This document shows positions 33,131-42,643 of a stretch of DNA of 47,543 nt, one piece after another. Source of the DNA: Atopostipes sp043425375 (GTDB lineage Bacteria > Bacillota > Bacilli > Lactobacillales > Carnobacteriaceae_A). The position numbers were made by a program, and so were the translations under genes. The number at the start of each line of letters is the position of its first letter. Position 1 is the first letter of the stretch. The stretch is from contig JBHWQC010000049.1 of the NCBI GenBank assembly GCA_043425375.1, forward strand, positions 1 through 47,543. Reading direction: 5' to 3'. Under the pieces are notes generated by a model, which saw only the letters and a program-made list of their open reading frames with translations, made no database searches and was not told where the DNA came from.

Positions 33131-34969
33131 TTAATGCCGATCTTGGATGCGTTTAAACATTTTTTCCAAATCACGCGTCGTTAATTTCACCAAGACTGGA
33201 CGCCCATGAGGACAATTATAGGGATTGTCGCAGCGGGGCAGCTCTTCAATCAGCGCTACAGCTTCCGCCTCACTTAAGTGGTGGTTGGCCTTAATCGACC
33301 GCTTGCAACTCATCATAATCGCTGTCGCTTCGCGAAACAGACCGGTTGTCAGATTTTTTCGCTCCAAGAAAAAGTCAATCATTTCCTCAATCGTGGCTTG
33401 TTCTTGTCCGGCAATAAACCAAGTCGGATGCTCGCGCACAATAAAGGAATTTTGACCAAAGGATTCCAAATGAATCCCCGCATCCGCTAATTTTTCTAAA
33501 TTTTCTTGAATAATTAGGACTTCATCACTTGGGTATTCCAAGACAATGGGCACAAGCAGCTCTTGCATGGAAAAGTCCATCTCGTCCAATTCTTTTTTGT
33601 AATACTCATACTTGATCCGTTCTTGGGCCGCATGTTGATCAATAAAGAACAGGCCTTCCGCATTTTGCGTCAGCAAATACGTCCCGTGCAGCTGTCCAAT
33701 ATACTCTAGTTCGGGAAATTGCCGTTTTACTTCTTGATTGAATTGTTTCTGTTTGGCTTTTTCGGCTAAAGCCAATGAAGATTCCTCTTCTTTGATTTCG
33801 TGCATTAATGGAACCGCCTCTGCTTCATTCACCACATCCGCTGTCGGTTCTTCTGAAAATTCAAACACGCGCTTTTGTGCTGTGCGCGGAGGGGCTTGGA
33901 ATTCAAAATAGGTCTGTTCCGGCTTCTCTTGCCGTCTTTGAACAGGCTTTTCGGCGGTATCGTCTGCCGAACCGGGAATTCGCACTTCTTGGTGCATCGT
34001 CTCATAAATTGCCTCTTTAATCAGTCTCCCTAACTGGTCCTCTGAACTGATCCGTATTTGTTGCTTAGTCGGATGCACGTTTACATCTAAAAGCAACGGA
34101 TCCATATCAATGTGCAAGACACTAATCGGGTGGCGGCCAATCATTAACGTGGAGCCGTAACCATCTGTCACTGCACGGCTGAGTTTAAAGTTTCGAATAA
34201 AACGGCCATTTACAATTAAAGTAATATAAGAATTATTCGCACGCGTGAGCTCAGGCAAAGAGGTATAACCCATCACTTTAAAATCAAAATTCTCGGCTTC
34301 AATCAAGCGCATTTTACGGGCCACATTCACCCCATACACACCAGCAATCGCTTGACGTAAATCGCCATTTCCGACAGATTTCATAATCGAATTGCCTTCA
34401 CTGATAAATTCAAACGAAATGTTTGGATTGGCTAGAGCAAAGCGGTTCATATAGTTGGTAATATGGGACAGTTCCGTTTGTAAAGACGCAATATGTTTCA
34501 GCCGCGCAGGTGTATTGTAAAAGAGTTGTTCCACTTTTATCGTTGTGCCGCGTCTTGATTGGGCAGAGGTGTTTTCAACAATCTTTCCGCCTTCCAGATA
34601 TAAGTGCTTGCCGGGCTTGCCTTCCTGGGCCGTGTCAATCGCTAAATAAGCAACCGAAGCAATACTGGGCAAAGCTTCCCCGCGAAAACCCAAGGTGCGG
34701 ATGCGAAACAATTCATCGGTGGTGTACAATTTACTGGTTGCATGCCGCTCAAAGGCTTGTTCAACATCTTCGTTGGCAATGCCTGCCCCATTATCCGTGA
34801 CGATTATTTTTTGAAGGCCTGCTTCTTCCACTTCCACTTTAATCTGCGTGCTGCCGGCATCAATTGCGTTCTCCACCAATTCTTTGACCACAGAAGCCGG
34901 TCGTTCCACCACTTCTCCAGCGGCAATTTGATTGGCTAAGGATTCTGACAATATTTTTATTTCAGACAT
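33131..34969 (-). CDS. mutL: DNA mismatch repair protein MutL
   Basis: A 612-residue protein. The N-terminal GHKL ATPase shows IAAGEVVERPASVVKELVENAIDAG, DNGAGI and TLGFRGEAL. The C-terminal endonuclease region has DQHAAQERIKYE, SCKRSIKANHHL and CPHGRPV, the metal-site motifs of nicking MutL proteins. It pairs with MutS and, with no MutH in Gram-positives, supplies the strand-cutting step. AGGAGGCC precedes the ATG, 24 bases after mutS; part of the ymdB-mutS-mutL unit. Confidence 0.98.
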   Translation of the reverse strand: MSEIKILSESLANQIAAGEVVERPASVVKELVENAIDAGSTQIKVEVEEAGLQKIIVTDNGAGIANEDVEQAFERHATSKLYTTDELFRIRTLGFRGEALPSIASVAYLAIDTAQEGKPGKHLYLEGGKIVENTSAQSRRGTTIKVEQLFYNTPARLKHIASLQTELSHITNYMNRFALANPNISFEFISEGNSIMKSVGNGDLRQAIAGVYGVNVARKMRLIEAENFDFKVMGYTSLPELTRANNSYITLIVNGRFIRNFKLSRAVTDGYGSTLMIGRHPISVLHIDMDPLLLDVNVHPTKQQIRISSEDQLGRLIKEAIYETMHQEVRIPGSADDTAEKPVQRRQEKPEQTYFEFQAPPRTAQKRVFEFSEEPTADVVNEAEAVPLMHEIKEEESSLALAEKAKQKQFNQEVKRQFPELEYIGQLHGTYLLTQNAEGLFFIDQHAAQERIKYEYYKKELDEMDFSMQELLVPIVLEYPSDEVLIIQENLEKLADAGIHLESFGQNSFIVREHPTWFIAGQEQATIEEMIDFFLERKNLTTGLFREATAIMMSCKRSIKANHHLSEAEAVALIEELPRCDNPYNCPHGRPVLVKLTTRDLEKMFKRIQDRH

Positions 34970-34993
34970 AAAAGGCCTCCTCTCTAATATTCT

Positions 34994-37603
34994 TTATTCT
35001 TGTAATTTGTTTTGCATCTCATTTAAGGCATTCATCGCTTCTAAAGGCGTTAAGTTTAGCACATCTACTTTTTTCAGCTGTTCCAGCACCGCTTCTTCTT
35101 CGGCGGACCAAGCCCCGCTAAACAAACTCATTTGCCCCGTCTCTTCTTCTACTTCTGCAGTTTCTTTTTTTACTTCCTCAGGCTCTAATGCCACTGGCGA
35201 TTCCTTATACTGCTGTTCTAATATTTCCAGAATGGAAGAAGCTCTTTGAAGCACGGAATTCGGCAGGCCCGCGAGTTTCGCCACTTGAACGCCGTAGCTG
35301 CGATCGGCCGATCCCGGCGCCATTTTGTGTAAAAAGACGAGATCTCCGTCTTCTTCCACCGCGCCGACGTGAATATTTTGCAGGCGGTCGAGGCGTTCTT
35401 CGAGCACCGTTAATTCATGGTAATGAGTGGAGAATAAGGTTTTGGCGCCCACTTTATCGTGGACATATTCAATAATTGCTTCGGCCAAGGCCATCCCATC
35501 GTAGGTCGCCGTACCGCGTCCAATTTCATCAAACAAGAGCAAGCTGTTCGCGGTCGCATGAGAAATGGCTTGGTTGGTTTCATTCATTTCCACCATAAAG
35601 GTACTTTGGCCGGAAATCAGGTCATCCATTGCTCCGATACGGGCAAAAACTTGGTCAAATATCGGCAAATCAGCCTTATTGGCAGGAATAAAACAGCCCA
35701 TCTGCGCCATGATCACAATCAAAGCCACTTGTCGCATGTAAGTACTCTTCCCCGACATGTTCGGGCCCGTAATCAGCAAAATATCCGTGCCCTCTTCCAG
35801 TGATACATCATTGGGCACATATTCTTGCTGTTCCATCACCCGCTCTACAACCGGGTGACGCCCTTCTTTGACCGACACATCTTGCGAGTCCTGATGGAAA
35901 TCTGGTCGCACGTAGTGATAATCTTCACTGACTTGCGCAAAACTTTGCAGCACATCAACTTGAGCAATCAGACGGGCCAGACGTTGAAGTCGTTCAATTT
36001 CTCTCTTAACCTGTCCGCGGATTTCTAAAAACAACGCATGCTCCAGCGCTTGCGATTTCTCTTCCGCGCCTAAAATAGTTGCTTCCATCTCTTTTAATTC
36101 CGGCGTGATAAAACGCTCTGCATTTGTAAGCGTCTGCTTGCGCTCGTAACGTCCTTCTTCCACTTTATCCAAGTTGGCCTTAGTAATTTCAATGTAGTAG
36201 CCAAACACTTTATTGAAGCCCACTTTTAAATTGCGGATACCAGTAGCTTCACGTTCCTTAGCCTCTAATTCCGCCAGCCACTGCTTGCCGTTGGTCATCG
36301 CATCCCGGTATTCATCAAGTTGGTCGTTGAAGCCGTCTTTAATAATTTCCCCTTCGGTAATGGAAATCGGCGGTTCATCTTGAATCGCGTGTTCAATTAA
36401 TTCACGCACTTCTTCGACCGGGTCAATTTGTGCAAGCAGATTATCCCATATGCCATCTGCATTCATTAAAGATAAAATATTGGTCATCAGCGGCACTTGT
36501 TCCAGCGACCGCTTCAGTTGGATGAGATCGCGGGCATTGACAGTGCCATAAGCTACGCGCCCGGCTAACCGTTCTAAATCATAGACGCGCGTCAAAATTT
36601 CATTCAAATCGGTGCGCTCAAAGAAATGATTCATCAAACTTTCCACTAAATCTTGCCGGTACGTAATTTCTTTTTTATGAATGAGTGGTTTATCGAGCCA
36701 ACTTTTCAGCATCCGCCCGCCCATAGCGGTCTTTGTTTCATCTAAGACCCATAAAAGCGTCCCGCTTCGCGTGCCGTCCCGCAAAGAAGTAGTCAATTCC
36801 AAATTCCGCCGCACTTCTTGAGTGTAAACTAAATAATGCGCGGTATCGTATGCTTCTGCCTTTTGCAGATGATCGAGACTGCGCATTTGCGTTTTCGCTA
36901 AGTAATCGAGTAGTAATTTCAACACCGGCAATAGTCTTTCATCGTCGATGTCTTCCGTCACAAATTCAAAGGTGTCTTTATCCATCGCCGGCGCTTCTTT
37001 ACTGAGATAGGAAAATACAATGCCCAAGCGGTTTTCAAGCTCAGCTTGCAAATCCACACTCTCACCTTCATAGAAAAGCACTTCTTTCATTTCAAGACCA
37101 GCCACTTCACTGTAGACTTCAGCTTTGGAAGTCAGTTGCGTCACACGCAATTCCCCAGTCGTTAAATCCACATAAGCCAACGTGTAGCTGTTATCGTGCT
37201 CTAAAAGTGCAGCTAGGTAGTTATTTTCATTCTCATGCACCACCTGCCCTTGCATCACCGTTCCAGGTGTAATTACCTGGACGACTTCCCGTTTCACCAT
37301 CCCCTTGGCTTCTTTCGGGTCCTCGACTTGTTCTGCAATCGCAACCTTATAGCCTTTTTCAATCAGCGTGTCGATATAGCCTTGCGCTGAGTGGTACGGC
37401 ACCCCGCACATTGGAATCGGGTTTTCTGCATTTTTGTTCCGAGCAGTTAGTGTGACTTCTAAAATCTGCGACGCCTTTTCGGCATCTTCGTAAAATAATT
37501 CGTAAAAATCCCCGAGTCGGAAAAATAAAAATTCATTCGGGTAATCCTTTTTAATTTCAAAATATTGTTTCATCATCGGTGTCTGTTCTGTCTGTTGAGG
37601 CAA
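34994..37603 (-). CDS. mutS: DNA mismatch repair protein MutS
   Basis: An ~869-residue mismatch sensor. The N-terminal FFRLGDFYELF contains the Phe-x-Glu mismatch wedge. The C-terminal ABC ATPase has GPNMSGKSTYMRQV, LLFDEIGRGTATYDG and FSTHYHELT. I place the start at TTG 37603 (giving MPQQTEQTPMMKQY), eight bases after AGAGGAG; this fits the usual MutS N-terminus, while an ATG-started frame at 37630 would put the ribosome site inside the gene. It begins ~30 bases after the ymdB stop. Confidence 0.96.
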   Translation of the reverse strand: MPQQTEQTPMMKQYFEIKKDYPNEFLFFRLGDFYELFYEDAEKASQILEVTLTARNKNAENPIPMCGVPYHSAQGYIDTLIEKGYKVAIAEQVEDPKEAKGMVKREVVQVITPGTVMQGQVVHENENNYLAALLEHDNSYTLAYVDLTTGELRVTQLTSKAEVYSEVAGLEMKEVLFYEGESVDLQAELENRLGIVFSYLSKEAPAMDKDTFEFVTEDIDDERLLPVLKLLLDYLAKTQMRSLDHLQKAEAYDTAHYLVYTQEVRRNLELTTSLRDGTRSGTLLWVLDETKTAMGGRMLKSWLDKPLIHKKEITYRQDLVESLMNHFFERTDLNEILTRVYDLERLAGRVAYGTVNARDLIQLKRSLEQVPLMTNILSLMNADGIWDNLLAQIDPVEEVRELIEHAIQDEPPISITEGEIIKDGFNDQLDEYRDAMTNGKQWLAELEAKEREATGIRNLKVGFNKVFGYYIEITKANLDKVEEGRYERKQTLTNAERFITPELKEMEATILGAEEKSQALEHALFLEIRGQVKREIERLQRLARLIAQVDVLQSFAQVSEDYHYVRPDFHQDSQDVSVKEGRHPVVERVMEQQEYVPNDVSLEEGTDILLITGPNMSGKSTYMRQVALIVIMAQMGCFIPANKADLPIFDQVFARIGAMDDLISGQSTFMVEMNETNQAISHATANSLLLFDEIGRGTATYDGMALAEAIIEYVHDKVGAKTLFSTHYHELTVLEERLDRLQNIHVGAVEEDGDLVFLHKMAPGSADRSYGVQVAKLAGLPNSVLQRASSILEILEQQYKESPVALEPEEVKKETAEVEEETGQMSLFSGAWSAEEEAVLEQLKKVDVLNLTPLEAMNALNEMQNKLQE

Positions 37604-37632
37604 ACCGTTCACTCCTCTAATCTTCTCCATTT

Positions 37633-38436
37633 TTAATTCATAAACAGCGTATCGCCATCAATGCGAATCGCCTGGATGCTTTGAGCCAGCCCCGTTTTAT
37701 CGTTCGTATCAATTAAAACGGCATTCAGCTGCCCCTCCCCACTATCAGGTGTCGTAAACCTTGTCGGCATCTGGGTGGTAAAATTTTCAATAATCGATTC
37801 TTTTTGCATGCCAAGAATACCATCGTAAAAGCCCGTCATGCCTACATCTGTTTGAAAAGCCGTGCCTTTTGTTAGAATGCGCGCATCATTTGTCTGGACA
37901 TGTGTGTGCGTCCCCACAATCGCAGATACTTTTCCATCAAAATACCAGCCCGCCGCCTGCTTTTCACTCGTGGCCTCCGCATGGAAATCGATGAAGATAT
38001 GATCCGTCTGCTTTTTTGCTTCGCGAATCAGTTCATCCCCCACACGAAACGGGTCGTCATAACTGCCCATAAACGAGCGACCAAACAAATTGATTACCGC
38101 CAGTTTTTGATTATTCAACCGAAGGATGCGCATCCCTCGGCCGGGTACTTTTTCATTGCGTTCGTAATTAGCGGGGCGTATGAGATGCGTCGCTTCATGA
38201 ATAAAATTGTAAATATCATAATTGTCCCAAGTATGGTTACCCATCGTGACCATATCAACGCCTAGTGACAAGAACTCTTTATAAATTTTTTCTGTGATTC
38301 CTCGGCCATCTGCCGCGTTTTCTCCATTCACAACCACCACTTGTGGCTTATAGACTTGGCGTAATCGCGGCATATAATCACGGACCATTTGTTGGCCCAC
38401 TTGCCCGACGACATCCCCAATAAATAAAATTTTCAC
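37633..38436 (-). CDS. ymdB: 2',3'-cyclic nucleotide phosphodiesterase YmdB
   Basis: A 267-residue metallophosphoesterase. Metal-site motifs: FIGDVVGQVGQ, VNGENAADGRGI, MGNHTWDN, IDFHAEATSEK and VGTHTHVQTND. Established in Bacillus: cleaves cyclic nucleotides, affects biofilm and motility choices and interacts with RNA decay. It lies downstream of the rny and GH73 genes, with its own promoter, and leads into mutS-mutL. Confidence 0.95.
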   Translation of the reverse strand: MKILFIGDVVGQVGQQMVRDYMPRLRQVYKPQVVVVNGENAADGRGITEKIYKEFLSLGVDMVTMGNHTWDNYDIYNFIHEATHLIRPANYERNEKVPGRGMRILRLNNQKLAVINLFGRSFMGSYDDPFRVGDELIREAKKQTDHIFIDFHAEATSEKQAAGWYFDGKVSAIVGTHTHVQTNDARILTKGTAFQTDVGMTGFYDGILGMQKESIIENFTTQMPTRFTTPDSGEGQLNAVLIDTNDKTGLAQSIQAIRIDGDTLFMN

Positions 38437-38467
38437 CCGTGCACCTCTTCTAGTTTTTATCCTCTTT

Positions 38468-38497
38468 ATTTTAGCAATACTTAGGGGACAAAAGCAA
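38468..38497 (-). promoter_or_regulatory. Promoter of ymdB-mutS-mutL
   Basis: Minus strand TTGCTT, 18 bases, extended -10 TGC-TAAAAT, 32 bases before the start codon. Confidence 0.6.
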
Positions 38498-38601
38498 AAA
38501 ATTTTTGGTTAAAGTGTATAGGAATTATAAGGAATTTGTAGGATTTTTATTAATGATGAGTGAACTTTAATCGAAATGTTTTCTATTAAAATTGAACAGT
38601 G

Positions 38602-38646
38602 AAAAAAACCATCCGCGCTTTTTGCGGATGGTTTTTCTTTCAGTCT
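38602..38646 (-). terminator. Terminator of the GH73 gene
   Basis: AAAAACCATCCGC pairs perfectly with GCGGATGGTTTTT; minus-strand T run. It begins directly after the stop codon. Confidence 0.93.
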
Positions 38647-38647
38647 T

Positions 38648-39490
38648 TTAAATAGCTAATTCATCTATTACATCTTCTAAGTCCATTGTAAAAGGTTCAA
38701 CCTCATCATATTGATCAAGGTTAAAGCTTTCAATCGTGGCGTTTAATTTAGCGGCATACGCACTATCTGTAGCGTAGCGACCTTGTAGCCAAGCGGTCGC
38801 TTCTTGATAGGTGTCCGCATTTTGACGCCAAGTCCCGCTATAATAGTTAGGGTCCCATTCTAAGCCCTTGGCCATCAATAGACCGTAACGGTAAAGGGAA
38901 TCCGCCCATGAATCATAGACGCTAAAGCCGGCATCGATATAGACACTCTCTCCATTAATATCTTCACGGGTCCGAAAGGTAATGCTTTCGCCATTCCAGC
39001 TGCCTTTTGTACCCATAAGATTGTTGTAGTCTTGGGCTAACCCCGATTGGCCCCAGCTGGATTCCAAACTGGCTTGTGCGATCATGACGGAGGGATAAAT
39101 CCCCTGTTGATGGGCGATTAAGACGGCCGCAGGAGCAATCGTTTGAATAAACTGTGCTTGATGCGAGTCCTCCTCATACACCGGCAACGTTTTAGCCCAG
39201 TCCTCAAAGGCTTGTTTTTTCTCTTCTTGAGTCGATGGCCCCTCTTCAGTTGCAGCCATTCGGGATGTCTCGCTTGTGGTGACTTCTTTTTCTTTCTCTG
39301 ACTGAGTGTTTGAGTCCGTCTTCCATGACGTTTCCATAAGTTGTTCAATAGGTTCATTCTCTTGACTTAAATTTTCTAAATTAGTGTGTGCTGCCGCATC
39401 CGTCGGCTCATCCATAAAGTAAGATAAGACATTGACCGGTGCGAGTAAAATAAAAACGGCATATAAATTCAGTAGCATCTGGTTCCTCAT
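38648..39490 (-). CDS. GH73 N-acetylglucosaminidase (exported)
   Basis: A 280-residue cell-wall hydrolase. An N-terminal hydrophobic segment (about residues 4-25) acts as signal or anchor without an obvious cleavage site. A low-complexity Ser/Thr/Glu linker runs to ~95. The catalytic GH73 domain (about 115-240) has PSVMIAQASLESSWGQSG, with the catalytic Glu in LESSWG, and NNLMGTKGSW. It is expected to cut glycan strands during growth or daughter-cell separation. No LysM or SH3 wall-binding repeat follows, unlike many relatives. It has its own promoter and terminator between rny and ymdB. Confidence 0.9.
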   Translation of the reverse strand: MRNQMLLNLYAVFILLAPVNVLSYFMDEPTDAAAHTNLENLSQENEPIEQLMETSWKTDSNTQSEKEKEVTTSETSRMAATEEGPSTQEEKKQAFEDWAKTLPVYEEDSHQAQFIQTIAPAAVLIAHQQGIYPSVMIAQASLESSWGQSGLAQDYNNLMGTKGSWNGESITFRTREDINGESVYIDAGFSVYDSWADSLYRYGLLMAKGLEWDPNYYSGTWRQNADTYQEATAWLQGRYATDSAYAAKLNATIESFNLDQYDEVEPFTMDLEDVIDELAI

Positions 39491-39527
39491 TTATACATTT
39501 CTCCTTTTCGCTCTTTCAGCGGTTTCT

Positions 39528-39556
39528 AGTATAAATGATACTTATTTGTGATACAA
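39528..39556 (-). promoter_or_regulatory. Promoter of the GH73 gene
   Basis: Minus strand TTGTAT, 17 bases, TATACT; start near 39521, ~30 bases before the ATG. Confidence 0.65.
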
Positions 39557-39723
39557 CCTGAAAACAGCAGTGTTAGAACAATGAAATCCATTCATTATCT
39601 CTCGTTAATATACGAGATATTTTTGTAATATATGAAACAAACCTCTTAAGAATAAGGGTAAAGTTGGCGCGGCACTTGATTTTCTCGTTGAAGCAGCTTT
39701 TAATCAGCTAAAGTAAAGCACTC

Positions 39724-39770
39724 AAAAAGAGCGAGACCGCTAGAGATAAACTAGTGGACTCGCTCTTTTT
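39724..39770 (-). terminator. rny terminator
   Basis: AAAAAGAGCGAG / CTCGCTCTTTTT with CTAG / CTAG inside; strong in both directions. Confidence 0.93.
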
Positions 39771-39784
39771 AAGTTATTTATTTG

Positions 39785-41347
39785 TTATTTTGCATACTCT
39801 ACTACTCTGGTTTCTCTTATTACCGTTACTTTAATGTTTCCAGGGTAATCCATTTTATCTTCGATTTCTTTTCGAACCTTACGTGCAAGGCCAGCACTTT
39901 GCGTGTCATCAATTTCATCTGGTTTCACAATAATACGCACTTCACGACCTGCTTGGATCGCAAAACTTTCTTTTACCCCGTCAAAGCGGTTTGAAATTTC
40001 TTCCAATTGCTCAAGACGTTGTAAGTAATTTTCAAGAGATTCACTGCGGGCTCCTGGTCTGGCAGCTGATACTGCATCGGCTGCTTGAATGAGGGCAGAA
40101 ATCACACTTGTTGCTTCCACATCACCATGGTGTGAAGCAATCGCATTTGTGACTGTTTCATTTTCTTGGTAACGCATAGCAATTTGAGCGCCAATTTCAA
40201 CGTGAGAGCCTTCAACTTCTCCGTCCAAAGCTTTTCCAATATCGTGAAGAAGACCTGCTCGTTTCGCTAGCTGCACATCCTCGCCCAATTCAGCGGCTAA
40301 GATACCGGCAATTTTCGCCACCTCAATCGAGTGCGTCAATACATTTTGCCCATAACTTGTTCGGAAATTTAATCGTCCGATAATCTTAATTAAATCAGGA
40401 TGAATGGTGTGAATGCCTAAATCAAAGACGGTTTCTTCCCCAATTTCTCGAATGCGTTCGTCCATTTCCTTGCGCGATTTCTCAACGGCTTCTTCAATTC
40501 TTCCGGGATGAATACGTCCATCCGAAATGAGTTTTTCAAGAGCCATTTTTGCAATTTCACGACGAATCGGATCAAAACCACTTAATACGACGGTTTCAGG
40601 TGTGTCATCAATGATTAAGTCCATTCCCGTTAAGCTCTCAATGGTACGAATATTTCGCCCATCTCGTCCAATAATGCGGCCCTTCATGTCATCATTTGGC
40701 AAGTGCACAACACTGACGGTTGTCTCTGCTACTTGATCGGCGGCACTTCTTTGGATCGCCTCGGTAATTAAACTCTTCGCGCGACGGTTAACTTCTGCTT
40801 TCAATTCTTGTTCTTTTTGTTTCACCATCACTGAAATTTCATTGGCTAATTCTTCTTCCGTTCGTTGAAGCACAATGTTTCGTGCATCTTCTTCGGTAAG
40901 CGCTGAAATACGCATGAGTTCTTTTTCCGCTTGCTCTTTGGCTTCGTTGATTTCTTTTTCAAGTCTGTCTAACTTCTCTGATCGATTTTCTAACTTGTCC
41001 TCTTTACTTTGTAAATTGGATTCTTTGGTATTCAATAACTTTTCTTTATGTGTTAAATTATCTTCCCGTTGATCTAATCGACTTTCTTGAAGAGAAAGTT
41101 CTTGCCGTTGCTCTTTAATTTCCCACTCTGCTTGATTCCTTTGAGCGTGTATTTCTTCGCGAGCCTCAAGTAACGCTTCTTTTTTAACAATGTCAGCTTC
41201 TTTGTTTGCATCTTCAACAATTTGTTCCGCTGTTTGTTTCGCATCGGCCTGTTTTTCTTCCGCATTCTTTTGACCAAAATGCGCACCGATTGCTAGTCCA
41301 ATAATTAAAGTAACGATAGCAGAGGCTATAGCAATTAATAAGTCCAT
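39785..41347 (-). CDS. rny: Ribonuclease Y
   Basis: A 520-residue membrane-anchored endoribonuclease that starts mRNA decay. An N-terminal membrane helix (about 3-22) is followed by a long charged coiled coil (~25-195). Then come a KH RNA-binding domain (GRDGRNIRTIESLTG) and an HD domain with LLHDIGKALDGEVEGSHVEIG and HHGDVEATS. Both HD residues are present. A GGAGG site precedes the ATG. In most Firmicutes rny directly follows recA; here ddh separates them. Confidence 0.97.
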   Translation of the reverse strand: MDLLIAIASAIVTLIIGLAIGAHFGQKNAEEKQADAKQTAEQIVEDANKEADIVKKEALLEAREEIHAQRNQAEWEIKEQRQELSLQESRLDQREDNLTHKEKLLNTKESNLQSKEDKLENRSEKLDRLEKEINEAKEQAEKELMRISALTEEDARNIVLQRTEEELANEISVMVKQKEQELKAEVNRRAKSLITEAIQRSAADQVAETTVSVVHLPNDDMKGRIIGRDGRNIRTIESLTGMDLIIDDTPETVVLSGFDPIRREIAKMALEKLISDGRIHPGRIEEAVEKSRKEMDERIREIGEETVFDLGIHTIHPDLIKIIGRLNFRTSYGQNVLTHSIEVAKIAGILAAELGEDVQLAKRAGLLHDIGKALDGEVEGSHVEIGAQIAMRYQENETVTNAIASHHGDVEATSVISALIQAADAVSAARPGARSESLENYLQRLEQLEEISNRFDGVKESFAIQAGREVRIIVKPDEIDDTQSAGLARKVRKEIEDKMDYPGNIKVTVIRETRVVEYAK

Positions 41348-41472
41348 ATTTACACCTCCGTATCATTCAATTTTTTCTATTCATGTATAGTGTTTTTAAA
41401 TGCTTATAAAAAGCAGTTTGTACACGAAAGATGTCCTTCAAAATAGGTCATTTATAAAGTACACCTTTTATT

Positions 41473-41501
41473 ATAATAGCTCTATTTCTCTGATAAGTCA
41501 A
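41473..41501 (-). promoter_or_regulatory. Promoter of rny
   Basis: Minus strand TTGACT, 17 bases, TATTAT. It implies a leader of about 120 nt before rny. Confidence 0.6.
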
Positions 41502-41537
41502 TCAAGAATCGCGGGAAATACTTTCTAGCTTCTTATC

Positions 41538-42515
41538 TTACAACAAGTCTCCAATGAGGTCTTCTCGTGAACGCGCCGACAAATAATGCGGCGGAATATC
41601 TAAAACAGTGCGGGCACCAAATTCTCGCGCTTTTGCTAATTTATAAGCCGCTCGCGCATATACAAGCATCACCGCCGCTGTAAATTCAGGATTGCTTTGT
41701 AAATTGAGTGAAAAATCAATCACAGAAGTATTTTCACCAGAAGTATTTCCGTGACGCATCACTCGGCCGCCATGCGCCATATTATTATGTTCTCTTTCAT
41801 ATTCCTCTTCGGAAATGTAATTCACTGTAGTTTTATAGTCTTCAAAATAATCAGGCATCGTCTTAATCGCTTCTTCAACTTGGAGCGGATCCGCATTGTC
41901 TTCAAGTACGACATAGACATCTCTTATATGCGCTTTTTCAGCGCTGTAATCTACTTTTTTGCCTTTTTGAATCTGGTCAATCATCCATTCAGCAGGCACC
42001 GTATACTGGGCAGCTTTTCTTACCCCTTCTACACGGCGGACGGCATCACTGTGTCCTTGACTCACTCCCCGTCCCCAAAAGGTATAGGTATCGCCGGCTG
42101 GTAAGATTTCTTCTTGAAGCAAGCGGCTAAGTGAAAACAGACCGGGGTCCCAGCCAGTTGCCAGTACGGAAACCGTCTCATGTTTTTCATTGATTTCATT
42201 CATCTGTTCAAAATATTTGGGTATCTGTGCGTGTGTATCAAAAGCATCCACTGTATTGAAATACTCCGCCACTTCCGGTCCTTGGACGGGGATGTCTGAT
42301 TTTGACCCTCCACATAAAATGAATACATCTATTTTTTCTTTAAAGTCTCCAATATTTTCATATAAATAAGCAGGCGAATTTGTTTTTAACTGTTTTGGGT
42401 CACGTCTGGAAAAAATACCTACCAATTCCATATCGGGGTGGTTTTTTATGCCCACTTCTACGCCCCGGCCCAAGTTTCCATAGCCCACAATGCCAATTCT
42501 TATTTGCTTTCTCAT
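41538..42515 (-). CDS. ddh: meso-Diaminopimelate D-dehydrogenase
   Basis: A ~325-residue NADP(H)-dependent enzyme. The N-terminal Rossmann loop is GIVGYGNLGRGVE; substrate-side stretches include DTHAQIPKYF, ATGWDPGLFSL, WGRGVSQGHSDAVRR and HGGRVMRHGNTS. It makes meso-DAP from tetrahydrodipicolinate in one step, feeding lysine and peptidoglycan. I chose the ATG of MRKQIRIG, seven bases after GGGGGA; a longer frame opens at 42554. It has its own promoter between the recA terminator and the gene. Its place between recA and rny is unusual and suggests insertion. Codon use does not look foreign by eye. Confidence 0.94.
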   Translation of the reverse strand: MRKQIRIGIVGYGNLGRGVEVGIKNHPDMELVGIFSRRDPKQLKTNSPAYLYENIGDFKEKIDVFILCGGSKSDIPVQGPEVAEYFNTVDAFDTHAQIPKYFEQMNEINEKHETVSVLATGWDPGLFSLSRLLQEEILPAGDTYTFWGRGVSQGHSDAVRRVEGVRKAAQYTVPAEWMIDQIQKGKKVDYSAEKAHIRDVYVVLEDNADPLQVEEAIKTMPDYFEDYKTTVNYISEEEYEREHNNMAHGGRVMRHGNTSGENTSVIDFSLNLQSNPEFTAAVMLVYARAAYKLAKAREFGARTVLDIPPHYLSARSREDLIGDLL

Positions 42516-42552
42516 GTTATTTCCCCCATATCGTTTTAAAGAATCTACACCC

Positions 42553-42580
42553 ATTATCTAATGAATACAGGCAGAATCAA
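42553..42580 (-). promoter_or_regulatory. Promoter of ddh
   Basis: Minus strand TTGATT, 16 bases, GATAAT; start near 42546. No lysine riboswitch-sized leader fits the ~30-base 5' region. Confidence 0.6.
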
Positions 42581-42583
42581 AAT

Positions 42584-42625
42584 AAAAACCTCCCTGAATT
42601 TCAAAAATGAAATCAGGAAGGTTTT
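42584..42625 (-). terminator. recA terminator
   Basis: AAAACCTCCCTGAATTT pairs with AAATCAGGAAGGTTTT (small mismatches); T-rich on the minus strand. Confidence 0.88.
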
Positions 42626-42643
42626 CTGTTTTAAACCGGTTAA

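Noticed and set aside
42516..42583. Lysine riboswitch upstream of ddh
   Set aside because: The space between the predicted start and the ATG is about 30 bases, far too short for an L-box.
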